From Clostridia bacterium (GTDB lineage Bacteria > Bacillota_A > Clostridia > Oscillospirales > CAG-272): a DNA stretch of 12,610 bases. Of the stretch, positions 1-6,608 are shown in pieces. The translations under genes were made by a program, and so were the position numbers. The number at the start of each line of letters is the position of its first letter. Within the stretch, counting starts at the first letter, position 1. The stretch is from positions 1 to 12,610 of the forward strand of contig JAFTHF010000289.1 of the NCBI GenBank assembly GCA_017457545.1, written 5' to 3'. The notes below the pieces were generated by a model. The model was not told the DNA's origin, did no database searches, and was given only the letters and a program-made list of their open reading frames with translations.

Positions 1-2
1 AC

Positions 3-410
3 CTTATATGCTATGACGAGAAGCACGAGGGTCTTGCAAATTACCGTGTTGACAGAATTGACAGGGTACAGATTCTTGAGGAATAGATAACTCCCAACCC
101 CGATATTGAAAACATTGACCTGGCAGAGCGTCAGCGTCAGATGTTCGGTATGTTTTCAGGCGAAATCAAGACAGTAACCTTTGAGGCAGACAGAGGCTTA
201 ATTGACGTAATTTTCGATAAATTTGGCAACCGTGTTGAAATTTTCCGTACAGATAAGGAAAAAATTCATTGTAAGGTGGAGGTACAGGCAGGTCCCATGT
301 TTATTGCCTGGTGTTGCTCCTTTGATAGCCGTCTGCGTGTTACCACGCCACCGTCCGTTGTTAAAATGGTAAAGGACCATTTAACTAAAACACTTGAACA
401 GTATAAATAA
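3..410 (+). pseudogene. WYL-domain transcriptional regulator, 3' part, interrupted by in-frame TAG
   Basis: This is the C-terminal end of a WYL-domain regulator whose start lies outside the window. Frame 3 reads LICYDEKHEGLANYRVDRI then DRVQILEE, which is the usual end of a WYL domain (a strand followed by NYRVDRI). It reaches TAG at 84-86. The same frame then continues without a shift through ITPNPDIENIDLAERQRQMF and MFSGEIKTVTF to TAA at 408-410, which is the WCX C-terminal extension found in full-length family members. WYL regulators bind DNA through an N-terminal HTH and sense a ligand through WYL/WCX. The ATG at 141 has no Shine-Dalgarno site, so separate translation of the second half is unlikely. 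TAG is an ordinary stop elsewhere here (ends of the genes at 7630 and 12184), so a nonsense mutation is the simplest reading; a sequencing error or suppression remains possible. Confidence 0.75.
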
Positions 411-411
411 G

Positions 412-438
412 AAAAACGCGACACTGTGTCGCGTTTTT
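412..438. terminator. Bidirectional rho-independent terminator
   Basis: A perfect 12-bp stem (AAAAACGCGACA at 412-423 pairing with 427-438) closes a CTG loop. It is A-rich on the left and T-rich on the right. It directly follows the WYL-regulator stop and lies 9 bases from the end of the convergent GH43 gene, so it can serve both. Confidence 0.9.
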
Positions 439-446
439 TCTTTATT

Positions 447-2045
447 TTAGTTATCAGTCGGTCTGTAAGTAAAGAATTCGAAGTCTGCATGGCAGGCAGG
501 GTCGATTTCTCCACCTGAAAGGTCGTGGCAGCACATACCGATAAATGTACCCGTATGTCCCTCATGACCGATATCACCGTATGCCTCATCTGAAAGGTTG
601 GAGCAATCAAGCTCACCGCCTATGTCGGTGTAATTTACACCGTCAAGGGAGTAGGAATATTTAAGAGTCAGCTCATCAATATTTACCTTTAAGTAAACCG
701 AGGTAGCATCACCTATGCTTATTCCACACATAAGGGGGTTATAGAATTTAAGATTGTCACGTACAAATACACGAAGCACATTGTCGCCCTCATCGCCCTT
801 AGACATATAGAGATAGAAGAAGTTATAAGTATCGTACATTACGGTAAGACCTGCCATCTGCTGGAAGTTATTAGGCTTGAATTCAAGCTTGGTAATTGCC
901 TCTGCGTGGTGATGCTGAAGTCTGCGCGCCACCAGCGCCTGAGTATTCCAGGAGGTTATGGAATCTCTGCCGTAAAGACGGAGATATCCCTTACGCTCGG
1001 TAAGTGAGCCGATTTTTTCATCAAAGGGGATACGCAAGGTCTTAAATGAGTGAGGAAGTGCGTCAATATCAAAGGTGGTAGTTTCGGGAACAGGTGGAAA
1101 TTCGTAGGCATCAAGGTCAATATTAACCTCTGTAGGAGGAGTAAGACCGCTTTCCTCAAGCCTTAACCAGCCCTTTCTGTCCCAGACAACCTTTGCAATT
1201 GCTGTTTCTCTGCCAAGGATACATCTCTTCTTGCTTGTAATAGGACGTCCGCAAAGATAGGGAACATACCATTCACCGTTTTTGGTTTCAACAAGGGAGC
1301 CGTGACCGGTGCGCTGCAATGGAGAATAGGGATTGTGTCTTACGGTAAGCAATGGGGCAGGGTCAGCCTCATAAGGACCGAAAATGCTCTTTGAACGTGC
1401 CATTCTTATGCCGTGATTGTACATCGTACCACCCTCAGCCACCATAAGGTAGTAATATCCGTCCTTTTTGTAAAGGTGAGGTGCCTCTGTTGCGCCAATC
1501 TCCGTACCCTTGAATATGCAATGCACCTCTCCTACAAGCTTCTTTTCTTCGGAAGAATATTCTTGCATAAGAATACCGGAGAAGTCGTGGTTTTCCATTC
1601 TGGAGTCCCATCTCATATTGAGAAGATACTTCTTTCCGTCGTCATCGTGGAACATAGACGGGTCAAATCCACTGGAATTAAGGTATACAGGCTCACTCCA
1701 ATCGCCGTAAAGGTCGGTAGTTGTAACAAGATAGTTGGGTGTATCCTTGAATATTCCGTGGAAATTCTTAGTGTTTGTGTATATCAAATAAAAGGTTCCG
1801 TCGCAATAGCTAAGACAGGGTCCCCAGATTCCACCGGAGTTGGGGTCTCCCTTCATATCAAGCTGAGAAACACGTCTTAAGGGTGATGGCAGCTCCTCCC
1901 AGTGAACAAGGTCACGTGAGTGATAAAGCTGAACTCCCGGAAACCATTGGAATGTAGATGTAGCAAGATAAAAATCGTCTCCGACTCTGCAAATAGAGGG
2001 GTCCGGATGGAAGCCCGGAATAATTGGATTGATAGCCTTTACCAT
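447..2045 (-). CDS. GH43 beta-xylosidase / alpha-L-arabinofuranosidase (cytoplasmic)
   Basis: The 532-residue protein matches the usual length and layout of GH43 subfamily 11 enzymes such as the Selenomonas beta-xylosidase. The N-terminal five-bladed propeller (about 1-310) opens with NPIIPGFHPDPS, which places the general base at D15. D128 in SGFDPSMFHDD is the pKa-modulating aspartate, and E187 in GATEAPH is the general acid. H248 in TGHGS fits the conserved active-site histidine. Residues about 325-530 form the C-terminal concanavalin-like domain that completes the active site in this subfamily. There is no signal peptide, so it should act on imported xylo- or arabino-oligosaccharides in the cytoplasm, releasing xylose from non-reducing ends. 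The ATG is preceded by AAGGAG (2053-2058) with 7-base spacing. It is divergent from the amidohydrolase gene at 2191. Family assignment is strong; the xylosidase/arabinosidase balance cannot be read from sequence alone. Confidence 0.95.
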   Translation of the reverse strand: MVKAINPIIPGFHPDPSICRVGDDFYLATSTFQWFPGVQLYHSRDLVHWEELPSPLRRVSQLDMKGDPNSGGIWGPCLSYCDGTFYLIYTNTKNFHGIFKDTPNYLVTTTDLYGDWSEPVYLNSSGFDPSMFHDDDGKKYLLNMRWDSRMENHDFSGILMQEYSSEEKKLVGEVHCIFKGTEIGATEAPHLYKKDGYYYLMVAEGGTMYNHGIRMARSKSIFGPYEADPAPLLTVRHNPYSPLQRTGHGSLVETKNGEWYVPYLCGRPITSKKRCILGRETAIAKVVWDRKGWLRLEESGLTPPTEVNIDLDAYEFPPVPETTTFDIDALPHSFKTLRIPFDEKIGSLTERKGYLRLYGRDSITSWNTQALVARRLQHHHAEAITKLEFKPNNFQQMAGLTVMYDTYNFFYLYMSKGDEGDNVLRVFVRDNLKFYNPLMCGISIGDATSVYLKVNIDELTLKYSYSLDGVNYTDIGGELDCSNLSDEAYGDIGHEGHTGTFIGMCCHDLSGGEIDPACHADFEFFTYRPTDN

Positions 2046-2075
2046 AATTTAGCTCCTTAAATCATTATTTACTTA

Positions 2076-2104
2076 AGTATACCATTTTTTTATTTTGAAA
2101 TCAA
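2076..2104 (-). promoter_or_regulatory. Promoter of the GH43 gene
   Basis: Reading the minus strand, TTGATT (2104-2099) is followed after 17 bases by TATACT (2081-2076), with TGG in the extended -10 position (2084-2082). A 10-bp palindrome, TACTTAAGTA (2070-2079), overlaps the -10 box and could be an operator. Confidence 0.75.
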
Positions 2105-2114
2105 TAATAAAGAA

Positions 2115-2136
2115 TAAATAGATAAAAATCTATTTA
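2115..2136. promoter_or_regulatory. Candidate operator: perfect inverted repeat between divergent promoters
   Basis: Arms TAAATAGAT and ATCTATTTA (9 bp each, perfect) flank AAAA. The right arm overlaps the -35 box of the plus-strand promoter and the left arm lies 10 bases upstream of the minus-strand -35, a position suited to control of both genes. No repressor gene is adjacent. Being AT-rich, it could partly be chance, but 9 matched pairs in a 22-bp window at this position is notable. Confidence 0.55.
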
Positions 2137-2160
2137 CTTTTTTGTAAGTTGATGTATAAT
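2133..2160 (+). promoter_or_regulatory. Promoter of the first amidohydrolase gene
   Basis: TTTACT (2133-2138) and a consensus TATAAT (2155-2160) are separated by 16 bases. The -10 box lies 30 bases before the ATG at 2191. The -35 overlaps the right arm of the inverted repeat at 2115-2136. Confidence 0.65.
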
Positions 2161-2190
2161 GGACTTAGAAAGCTTTCATTTGGAGGAGTT

Positions 2191-3258
2191 ATGATAAACG
2201 AAAAGATTATAGATACCCATGTGCATATAGAGGCGTGGAATAATGAGGAATATAAATCATTTACAGATTGCTTTGAGGGACACAGAGAGCAGTCGGGTAT
2301 TAAGTCATTTAATATTTGCTGTCTGCCATCACCTATGAGGGCTGTCTGCAATAATATGATGGCAGCGTTTTATAAGCTGAAGCATAAGAATACATATGCC
2401 CACGGCGCACTTGACCACATAATCTGGCCAATTACCGAAAATATGCCAAAGGGAATGGACCTTGTTACTCAGTATAAGGAGCTTATGGCAATGGGCTTTG
2501 ACGGAATAAAGCTTATAGAGGGTAAGCCCACAGCTCTTAAGCCGCTTGGTGGCAATCTTAATCATCCTGCTCTTAATAGACTGTATGCAGAGCTGGAAAA
2601 GGACAATACCCATGTAGTGTTCCATATAAATGATCCTGCACCCTTTTGGGATATTACTAAAATAGCTAAGGGTGAGCTGGACCAGGGATGGTTTTACGGT
2701 GACGGCACATATCCTACCCACGAGGAAATATTTGATATGGCGCACAAGCTTTTTGAAAGCTACCCAAGGCTTAAGGTAACCCTTGCGCATTTCTTCTTCT
2801 GTGGAGAAAATCCCGACCACGTGGCTGAATTATTCCAAAAATATCCGAATCTTTGCGTAGATTTAACCCCGGGCTGCGAAATGTACCACTCCTTTGAGGC
2901 TAATTACGAATATTTTAAGAAATTCTTTGAAAGATATTCCGACAGAGTGCTTCTCGGTACAGACGGCACATTCCCTTGGGCAACCAAGAGTCACGTTTGG
3001 TGCATTGAGGTGCTTTATAAATACATCGCCACTACGGAAAAGACTATGGCATTTGATGATTCTATTCTTACAGGCATCGGACTTACAGGTGAGGCAAAGG
3101 AAAACATTCTTTACAAAAATTACGAAAGACGTGTGGGTAAAACACCTAAGGAAATAGATAAATCCCTATTAAAAGCGTATATAGATAAGTATAAATGCTT
3201 ACTTTCCGATGATGAGTGGAAGAATATAGAGCCACTCTACAATGAATACCTTAAATAA
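2191..3258 (+). CDS. Amidohydrolase-related TIM-barrel metal-dependent hydrolase (paralog 1)
   Basis: The 355-residue protein begins KIIDTHVHIEAW: the HxH metal pair (H10, H12) follows the first barrel strand, as in the Amidohydro_2 family (which includes sugar lactonases, ACMSD-type decarboxylases and pyrone hydrolases). Other likely active-site residues are H145 (HVVFHINDP), H200 (VTLAHFFFCG) and D258 (LLGTDGTF) at barrel-strand ends. GFDGIKLIEGKPT at about 102-114 and NYERRVGKTPK near the C-terminus are shared with the paralog at 5479. It has no signal peptide. The ATG at 2191 is chosen because GGAGGAG (2182-2188) lies just before it; an in-frame ATG at 2149 is upstream of the -10 box and has no ribosome binding site. 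The reaction is unknown. Pairing with a xylosidase suggests a sugar-derived substrate such as a lactone or ester, but this is inference. Confidence 0.85.
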   Translation: MINEKIIDTHVHIEAWNNEEYKSFTDCFEGHREQSGIKSFNICCLPSPMRAVCNNMMAAFYKLKHKNTYAHGALDHIIWPITENMPKGMDLVTQYKELMAMGFDGIKLIEGKPTALKPLGGNLNHPALNRLYAELEKDNTHVVFHINDPAPFWDITKIAKGELDQGWFYGDGTYPTHEEIFDMAHKLFESYPRLKVTLAHFFFCGENPDHVAELFQKYPNLCVDLTPGCEMYHSFEANYEYFKKFFERYSDRVLLGTDGTFPWATKSHVWCIEVLYKYIATTEKTMAFDDSILTGIGLTGEAKENILYKNYERRVGKTPKEIDKSLLKAYIDKYKCLLSDDEWKNIEPLYNEYLK

Positions 3259-3260
3259 GA

Positions 3261-3288
3261 AAAAGCTCCGATATGCATCGGAGCTTTT
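3261..3288. terminator. Bidirectional rho-independent terminator
   Basis: A perfect 12-bp stem (AAAAGCTCCGAT at 3261-3272 with 3277-3288) closes an ATGC loop, flanked by A and T runs. It lies between the convergent stops at 3258 and 3291 and serves both genes. Confidence 0.9.
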
Positions 3289-3290
3289 AT

Positions 3291-5345
3291 TTATTTTACA
3301 ATCAGTGTAGAATTAAGGGGTGGCGCCATATAGGAATCGCCCTCTATACTGAATAAAACCGGCTTTTCCTCAGGGTTAACCACAATATAAGCCACCTTGC
3401 CGTCATCAGCCTGCCATGTGGAGGACAGTAAACGGGGAAGCAGGGCTTTATCTTTACCTCTTGTCATAGGTATTTCTGTTATGCCACATTTTATATCTGG
3501 AGCCTGACACATTCTTCCGTGGTGGAGATATTTTTTACCCACCGTATTATAAAAATTCGTTACATTTTTAATAAAAATCAATGCTTTTTCCTTATTTGGC
3601 GCATGGTCAAAGTCACGTGTGCTCCAATGGGTCATAAGGTCACCGTTTGGCGCAAGGGTAAGCGTCATTATATCACCGATAGAAAAGGAATAGGCAAGAC
3701 GGTAACGGACCGTATCAATTTTTGTGTCAAAGGGACAGCCACATTGGTTGCCCATAAAGTTGCGTACATATTCGTGATAGATGTATGCATATACAGGCAC
3801 AGGAGTTCCGTAAGGATAATTAAGCTCAAAACGGTTGTCACTCATCATAAGACTACCGATAAATGGCTCAGCCGCTGCACTTTCACAGCCAAACAGCATA
3901 CCCGGTGCAGCCTTGTTCCACTCAAGAAGAAGATTTTGCATATTAGAGGTCATCCACTCACCCGGCATAGGTGGGTGATTATGATTCCTTGCATAGCACA
4001 TATACTGTCCGCCACCGTGGTTCTGGTCAAGTATCTGGGCATAGTCCACTCCACTTTTAAAAACAGGAGAGTAGGCTTCGTTAAGTATCTCACGTCCACG
4101 TGTAGATGCAGGACAAATATCGTAGCCGTATCGCTGATAGGGACAGCAGGTTATACCAAGCAGAGGCTTGTTTTCAGGAGAACAACAAACACCGTCAAGT
4201 ACATTTTCATTCTTGATTTTTTCTTCACAGTTATAGCTTTCAATCAAGGTGCTTTGCTTCGTGTAGCCAAAGCCGGAGCAGTAAATGCCTAAAAGGTCAC
4301 CGTTTTTATGCAGCTCATCTCTGAATTCGTTAAACAGCTTTTCTCCACCGTATGGAGGCCATACATATGGTGGCGCCCAAGGGGCAGTACCCTCCCAATG
4401 CATTAAAAGGGCTAAAATGTGACACCCTGTGTCGTTTTTTATCTTATTAAGGATAGGTAATGCATTAGTATAAGGGAACAGAGCATTTGGCTCCATCTTA
4501 TCCATATCGTGTATTCCACGCACAGGGTAGGTAACAACCAAGGGCGGATTTTCATACCACCTTAGCAAGGATTTATTGTCCTTAATAGGAACTAAATTGC
4601 TTGGCAAATTGCTTTCAAACCAGCTACGGTAAATTTCTGCGGCAGATTTCCAGTCACCTGTGCATGCTGACCACACAACAGGGTAATCGGTTTCATAGTC
4701 TTCTCCGTAGCCCTTACCCGAATAAAGACGCATTTGTAATGAAATTCCACTACCGTCAGCGTAAAAATCTACACCCTTGAAGCTTCTTTTAGGGTCGTGT
4801 GCGCCTATATACAGGCCAACATCGTCAAAATGATAGGACAAAAACTGAGAGCATACCTTGTTAGGAAAGATAAAATACGCACCCGACATAGGATATTCCA
4901 TTTCATATCTTGGAAGTGCTGTTTCATCAGTAAGTAATATACCCTCATCATATGGAAATAGTATTCTTCCACCGTTTTTGTTATTGTCAATAAGACGGGG
5001 CATACAAATTTTGGGTATTTCTATCCACTCAAGAGCATATTCACTTGGTACAGAATCTACCTTAACCCACCAGCAAATATCATTTTCGGCTGAAACACTT
5101 ATGCTTACCCTAAGGCTTGAAAGCTCATTTTCAAAGTCTGAGTACACAAAACAGCCGTCCACGTGGCTGAATTTTCCATTTGTTGCGTCGGTATAGATAC
5201 ATTTTCCGTCAGTATCACGCAATCTTAGTCTGAAAATCGGGCTTACATCTGCACAGCACTCCCTTTCCCCAACCTTTAAAGAGGAAATAAGTCCTTTTTT
5301 TGTATCAAGAGTAAGCTCCATATTATTTGCCAAAAGTGTATACAT
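3291..5345 (-). CDS. Putative glycoside hydrolase, DUF6259-like
   Basis: The 684-residue protein appears to have three parts. An N-terminal beta-sandwich (about 1-245) is followed by a TIM-barrel-like region (about 265-560) and a small C-terminal beta domain (about 620-684). The layout resembles the GH31/GH36 groups, and segments such as VGLYIGAHDP (176-185) and ALLMHWEGTAPW (312-323) recall the uncharacterised DUF6259 proteins of gut Clostridia. Carboxylates that could be catalytic are D440 in YAQILDQNHGGG and E488/E493 in FGCESAAAEPF, but these are guesses from position. It lacks a signal peptide. The start is placed at ATG 5343-5345 because GGAGG (5355-5351) lies 5 bases before it; a longer reading from TTG at 5405 would begin inside the -35 box. 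It is divergent from the second amidohydrolase gene. Substrate unknown; a galactosidase- or glucosidase-like role is possible. Confidence 0.75.
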   Translation of the reverse strand: MYTLLANNMELTLDTKKGLISSLKVGERECCADVSPIFRLRLRDTDGKCIYTDATNGKFSHVDGCFVYSDFENELSSLRVSISVSAENDICWWVKVDSVPSEYALEWIEIPKICMPRLIDNNKNGGRILFPYDEGILLTDETALPRYEMEYPMSGAYFIFPNKVCSQFLSYHFDDVGLYIGAHDPKRSFKGVDFYADGSGISLQMRLYSGKGYGEDYETDYPVVWSACTGDWKSAAEIYRSWFESNLPSNLVPIKDNKSLLRWYENPPLVVTYPVRGIHDMDKMEPNALFPYTNALPILNKIKNDTGCHILALLMHWEGTAPWAPPYVWPPYGGEKLFNEFRDELHKNGDLLGIYCSGFGYTKQSTLIESYNCEEKIKNENVLDGVCCSPENKPLLGITCCPYQRYGYDICPASTRGREILNEAYSPVFKSGVDYAQILDQNHGGGQYMCYARNHNHPPMPGEWMTSNMQNLLLEWNKAAPGMLFGCESAAAEPFIGSLMMSDNRFELNYPYGTPVPVYAYIYHEYVRNFMGNQCGCPFDTKIDTVRYRLAYSFSIGDIMTLTLAPNGDLMTHWSTRDFDHAPNKEKALIFIKNVTNFYNTVGKKYLHHGRMCQAPDIKCGITEIPMTRGKDKALLPRLLSSTWQADDGKVAYIVVNPEEKPVLFSIEGDSYMAPPLNSTLIVK

Positions 5346-5376
5346 TTTCGCCTCCGTAATATGCTTAGTCACTCTA

Positions 5377-5405
5377 ATTATATCATTATGGAATTTAAAT
5401 GTCAA
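5377..5405 (-). promoter_or_regulatory. Consensus promoter of the DUF6259-like gene
   Basis: On the minus strand, TTGACA (5405-5400), a 17-base spacer and TATAAT (5382-5377) with an extended TGA just before the -10 box form a full sigma-A consensus. Such a strong core promoter is likely to be held back by a repressor. Confidence 0.85.
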
Positions 5406-5417
5406 TTGTATATACAG
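5406..5417. promoter_or_regulatory. Candidate GntR/HutC-type operator (TTGTATATACAG)
   Basis: TGTATATACA (5407-5416) is a perfect 10-bp palindrome filling most of the gap between the two divergent -35 boxes (5400-5405 and 5420-5425). TTGTATATACAG differs by one base from TTGTATATACAA, the kind of site bound by HutC-subfamily GntR sugar regulators such as TreR. A protein bound here would block both promoters. No GntR gene lies in the window. Confidence 0.6.
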
Positions 5418-5419
5418 TC

Positions 5420-5448
5420 TTGATTTTAAAGGTGTTCTGTGTTAAACT
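5420..5448 (+). promoter_or_regulatory. Promoter of the second amidohydrolase gene
   Basis: TTGATT (5420-5425), a 17-base spacer and TAAACT (5443-5448) preceded by extended TGT (5440-5442). The -10 box is 30 bases before the ATG, the same distance as for the first amidohydrolase. Confidence 0.65.
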
Positions 5449-5478
5449 AAAATTAGAAATACGTTTTTAGGAGGAACT

Positions 5479-6525
5479 ATGAGAAAGATAATTGATAGCC
5501 ACCTTCACATTTCAAAATGGGGAGATGAGGATTTTATTTCTTGTTTTGATAAATATGTTAAGGAGCAGAATATCCACGCACTTAATATTTGCGCTATCCC
5601 TAGCAGACAGTCAAATGTGTGTAATAACATTGTAATGGGACTTTATAAGCTTGCGCGACCCAATACCTTTATACACGGTGGTGTTGAATATATCCATGTT
5701 CCCATTGATAATATGCCAAAGGATATGGATTCCGTTACACAGTACAAGGAGCTTATGGAAATAGGCTTTGACGGAATAAAAATGCTGGAGGGCAAGCCAA
5801 CCGAGCATAAAAGAATAGGCAAAAATCTTAACCACCCCTCCCTTGACGCAGTTTATGACCAGATGGAAAAGGACGGTACTCATCTTTTGATGCATGTAAA
5901 CGACCCTGACGAATTTTGGGATTCAAGCAAAGCGCCGGACTGGGCAGTAGCAAACGGTTGGGCATATCTTGACGGTACCTTTTCCTCATATGAAGAGATA
6001 CAAAGACAGACTATCGGTATTCTTGAAAATCACCCTACCTTGCATTTGACCCTTGCACATTTCTTCTTCTGTGGCAAGACACCGGAGCTTTTGTGTCAGC
6101 TTTTTGAAAAATATCCTAATCTTTGCGTTGACTTAACCCCCGGTGGAGAAATGTACGTAGAGTTTGAGAAAAACTATGAATACTACAAGGAATTCTTTAA
6201 TAAGTATTCCGACAGACTTATTTTCGGCACAGACAGAAGCTATATGGAAGATAACCAATATGGAGATTGGCTGTTTAATGTAGTTACTACATTCCTTGGC
6301 ACCGACAAGCCCGTATTAAGCTTTGACGATAAGGAGCTTTTAGGTCTTGGCCTTTCACAGGATAAGGTTGATAATATTTTCTTTGCCAACTTTGAACGCA
6401 GAGTAGGCAAGACACCTAAGCCTATTAACAAGGAAAAATTCAAAGCCTACATAGAAAAATACTCCTTTGTTCTCACCGAAAATGATAAGGCAAGAATCAA
6501 GCCACTTATACAGAAATATCTCTGA
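5479..6525 (+). CDS. Amidohydrolase-related TIM-barrel metal-dependent hydrolase (paralog 2)
   Basis: The 348-residue protein is a clear paralog of the one at 2191-3258, co-linear along its whole length. KIIDSHLHISKW gives the HxH pair H8/H10; H139 (HLLMHVNDP), H194 (LTLAHFFFCGK) and D252 (FGTDRSYM) match the likely metal and catalytic positions. GFDGIKMLEGKPT, PNLCVDLTPG and NFERRVGKTPK are nearly identical in both copies. The copies differ after the catalytic aspartate (DRSYMEDNQ here, DGTFPWATK there) and around 150-170, so they may act on different substrates. AGGAGG (5469-5474) lies 4 bases before the ATG. It is divergent from the DUF6259-like gene and 83 bases upstream of the membrane regulator gene, with no terminator seen between them, so readthrough into the regulator is possible. 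The reaction is unknown. Confidence 0.85.
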   Translation: MRKIIDSHLHISKWGDEDFISCFDKYVKEQNIHALNICAIPSRQSNVCNNIVMGLYKLARPNTFIHGGVEYIHVPIDNMPKDMDSVTQYKELMEIGFDGIKMLEGKPTEHKRIGKNLNHPSLDAVYDQMEKDGTHLLMHVNDPDEFWDSSKAPDWAVANGWAYLDGTFSSYEEIQRQTIGILENHPTLHLTLAHFFFCGKTPELLCQLFEKYPNLCVDLTPGGEMYVEFEKNYEYYKEFFNKYSDRLIFGTDRSYMEDNQYGDWLFNVVTTFLGTDKPVLSFDDKELLGLGLSQDKVDNIFFANFERRVGKTPKPINKEKFKAYIEKYSFVLTENDKARIKPLIQKYL

Positions 6526-6550
6526 TGTTTTAAACAAATAGCATTCAGCC

Positions 6551-6579
6551 TTGATTTATTTTTAAAATTATGCTATAAT
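6551..6579 (+). promoter_or_regulatory. Promoter of the membrane LuxR-type regulator gene
   Basis: TTGATT (6551-6556), a 17-base spacer, then TATAAT (6574-6579) with extended TGC just before it. It lies 15 bases upstream of the AAGGAGGT site at 6595. Confidence 0.8.
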
Positions 6580-6594
6580 TTGTTAACAACTTTT

Positions 6595-6602
6595 AAGGAG
6601 GT
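6595..6602 (+). promoter_or_regulatory. Perfect Shine-Dalgarno site followed by a non-ATG codon
   Basis: AAGGAGGT is fully complementary to the 16S 3' end. At the ideal 7-base spacing the in-frame codon is ATC (6609-6611), with ATA next (6612-6614). No in-frame ATG, GTG or TTG occurs before ATG 6672, which has no such site. This decides the start proposed for the regulator gene. Confidence 0.7.
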
Positions 6603-6608
6603 AAGCCT

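Noticed and set aside
84..86. TAG as evidence of a recoded genetic code
   Set aside because: The genes ending at 7630 and 12184 also use TAG as a true stop, each with another stop within a few codons, so general reassignment is not supported.
1413..1880. 155-codon open frame on the plus strand
   Set aside because: It is antisense to the conserved catalytic part of the GH43 gene and has no ribosome site or recognisable domain.
3519..4292. 257-codon open frame on the plus strand
   Set aside because: It lies wholly inside the opposite-strand DUF6259-like gene, has no ribosome site, and its Arg/His/Lys/Thr-rich product looks like an antisense shadow.
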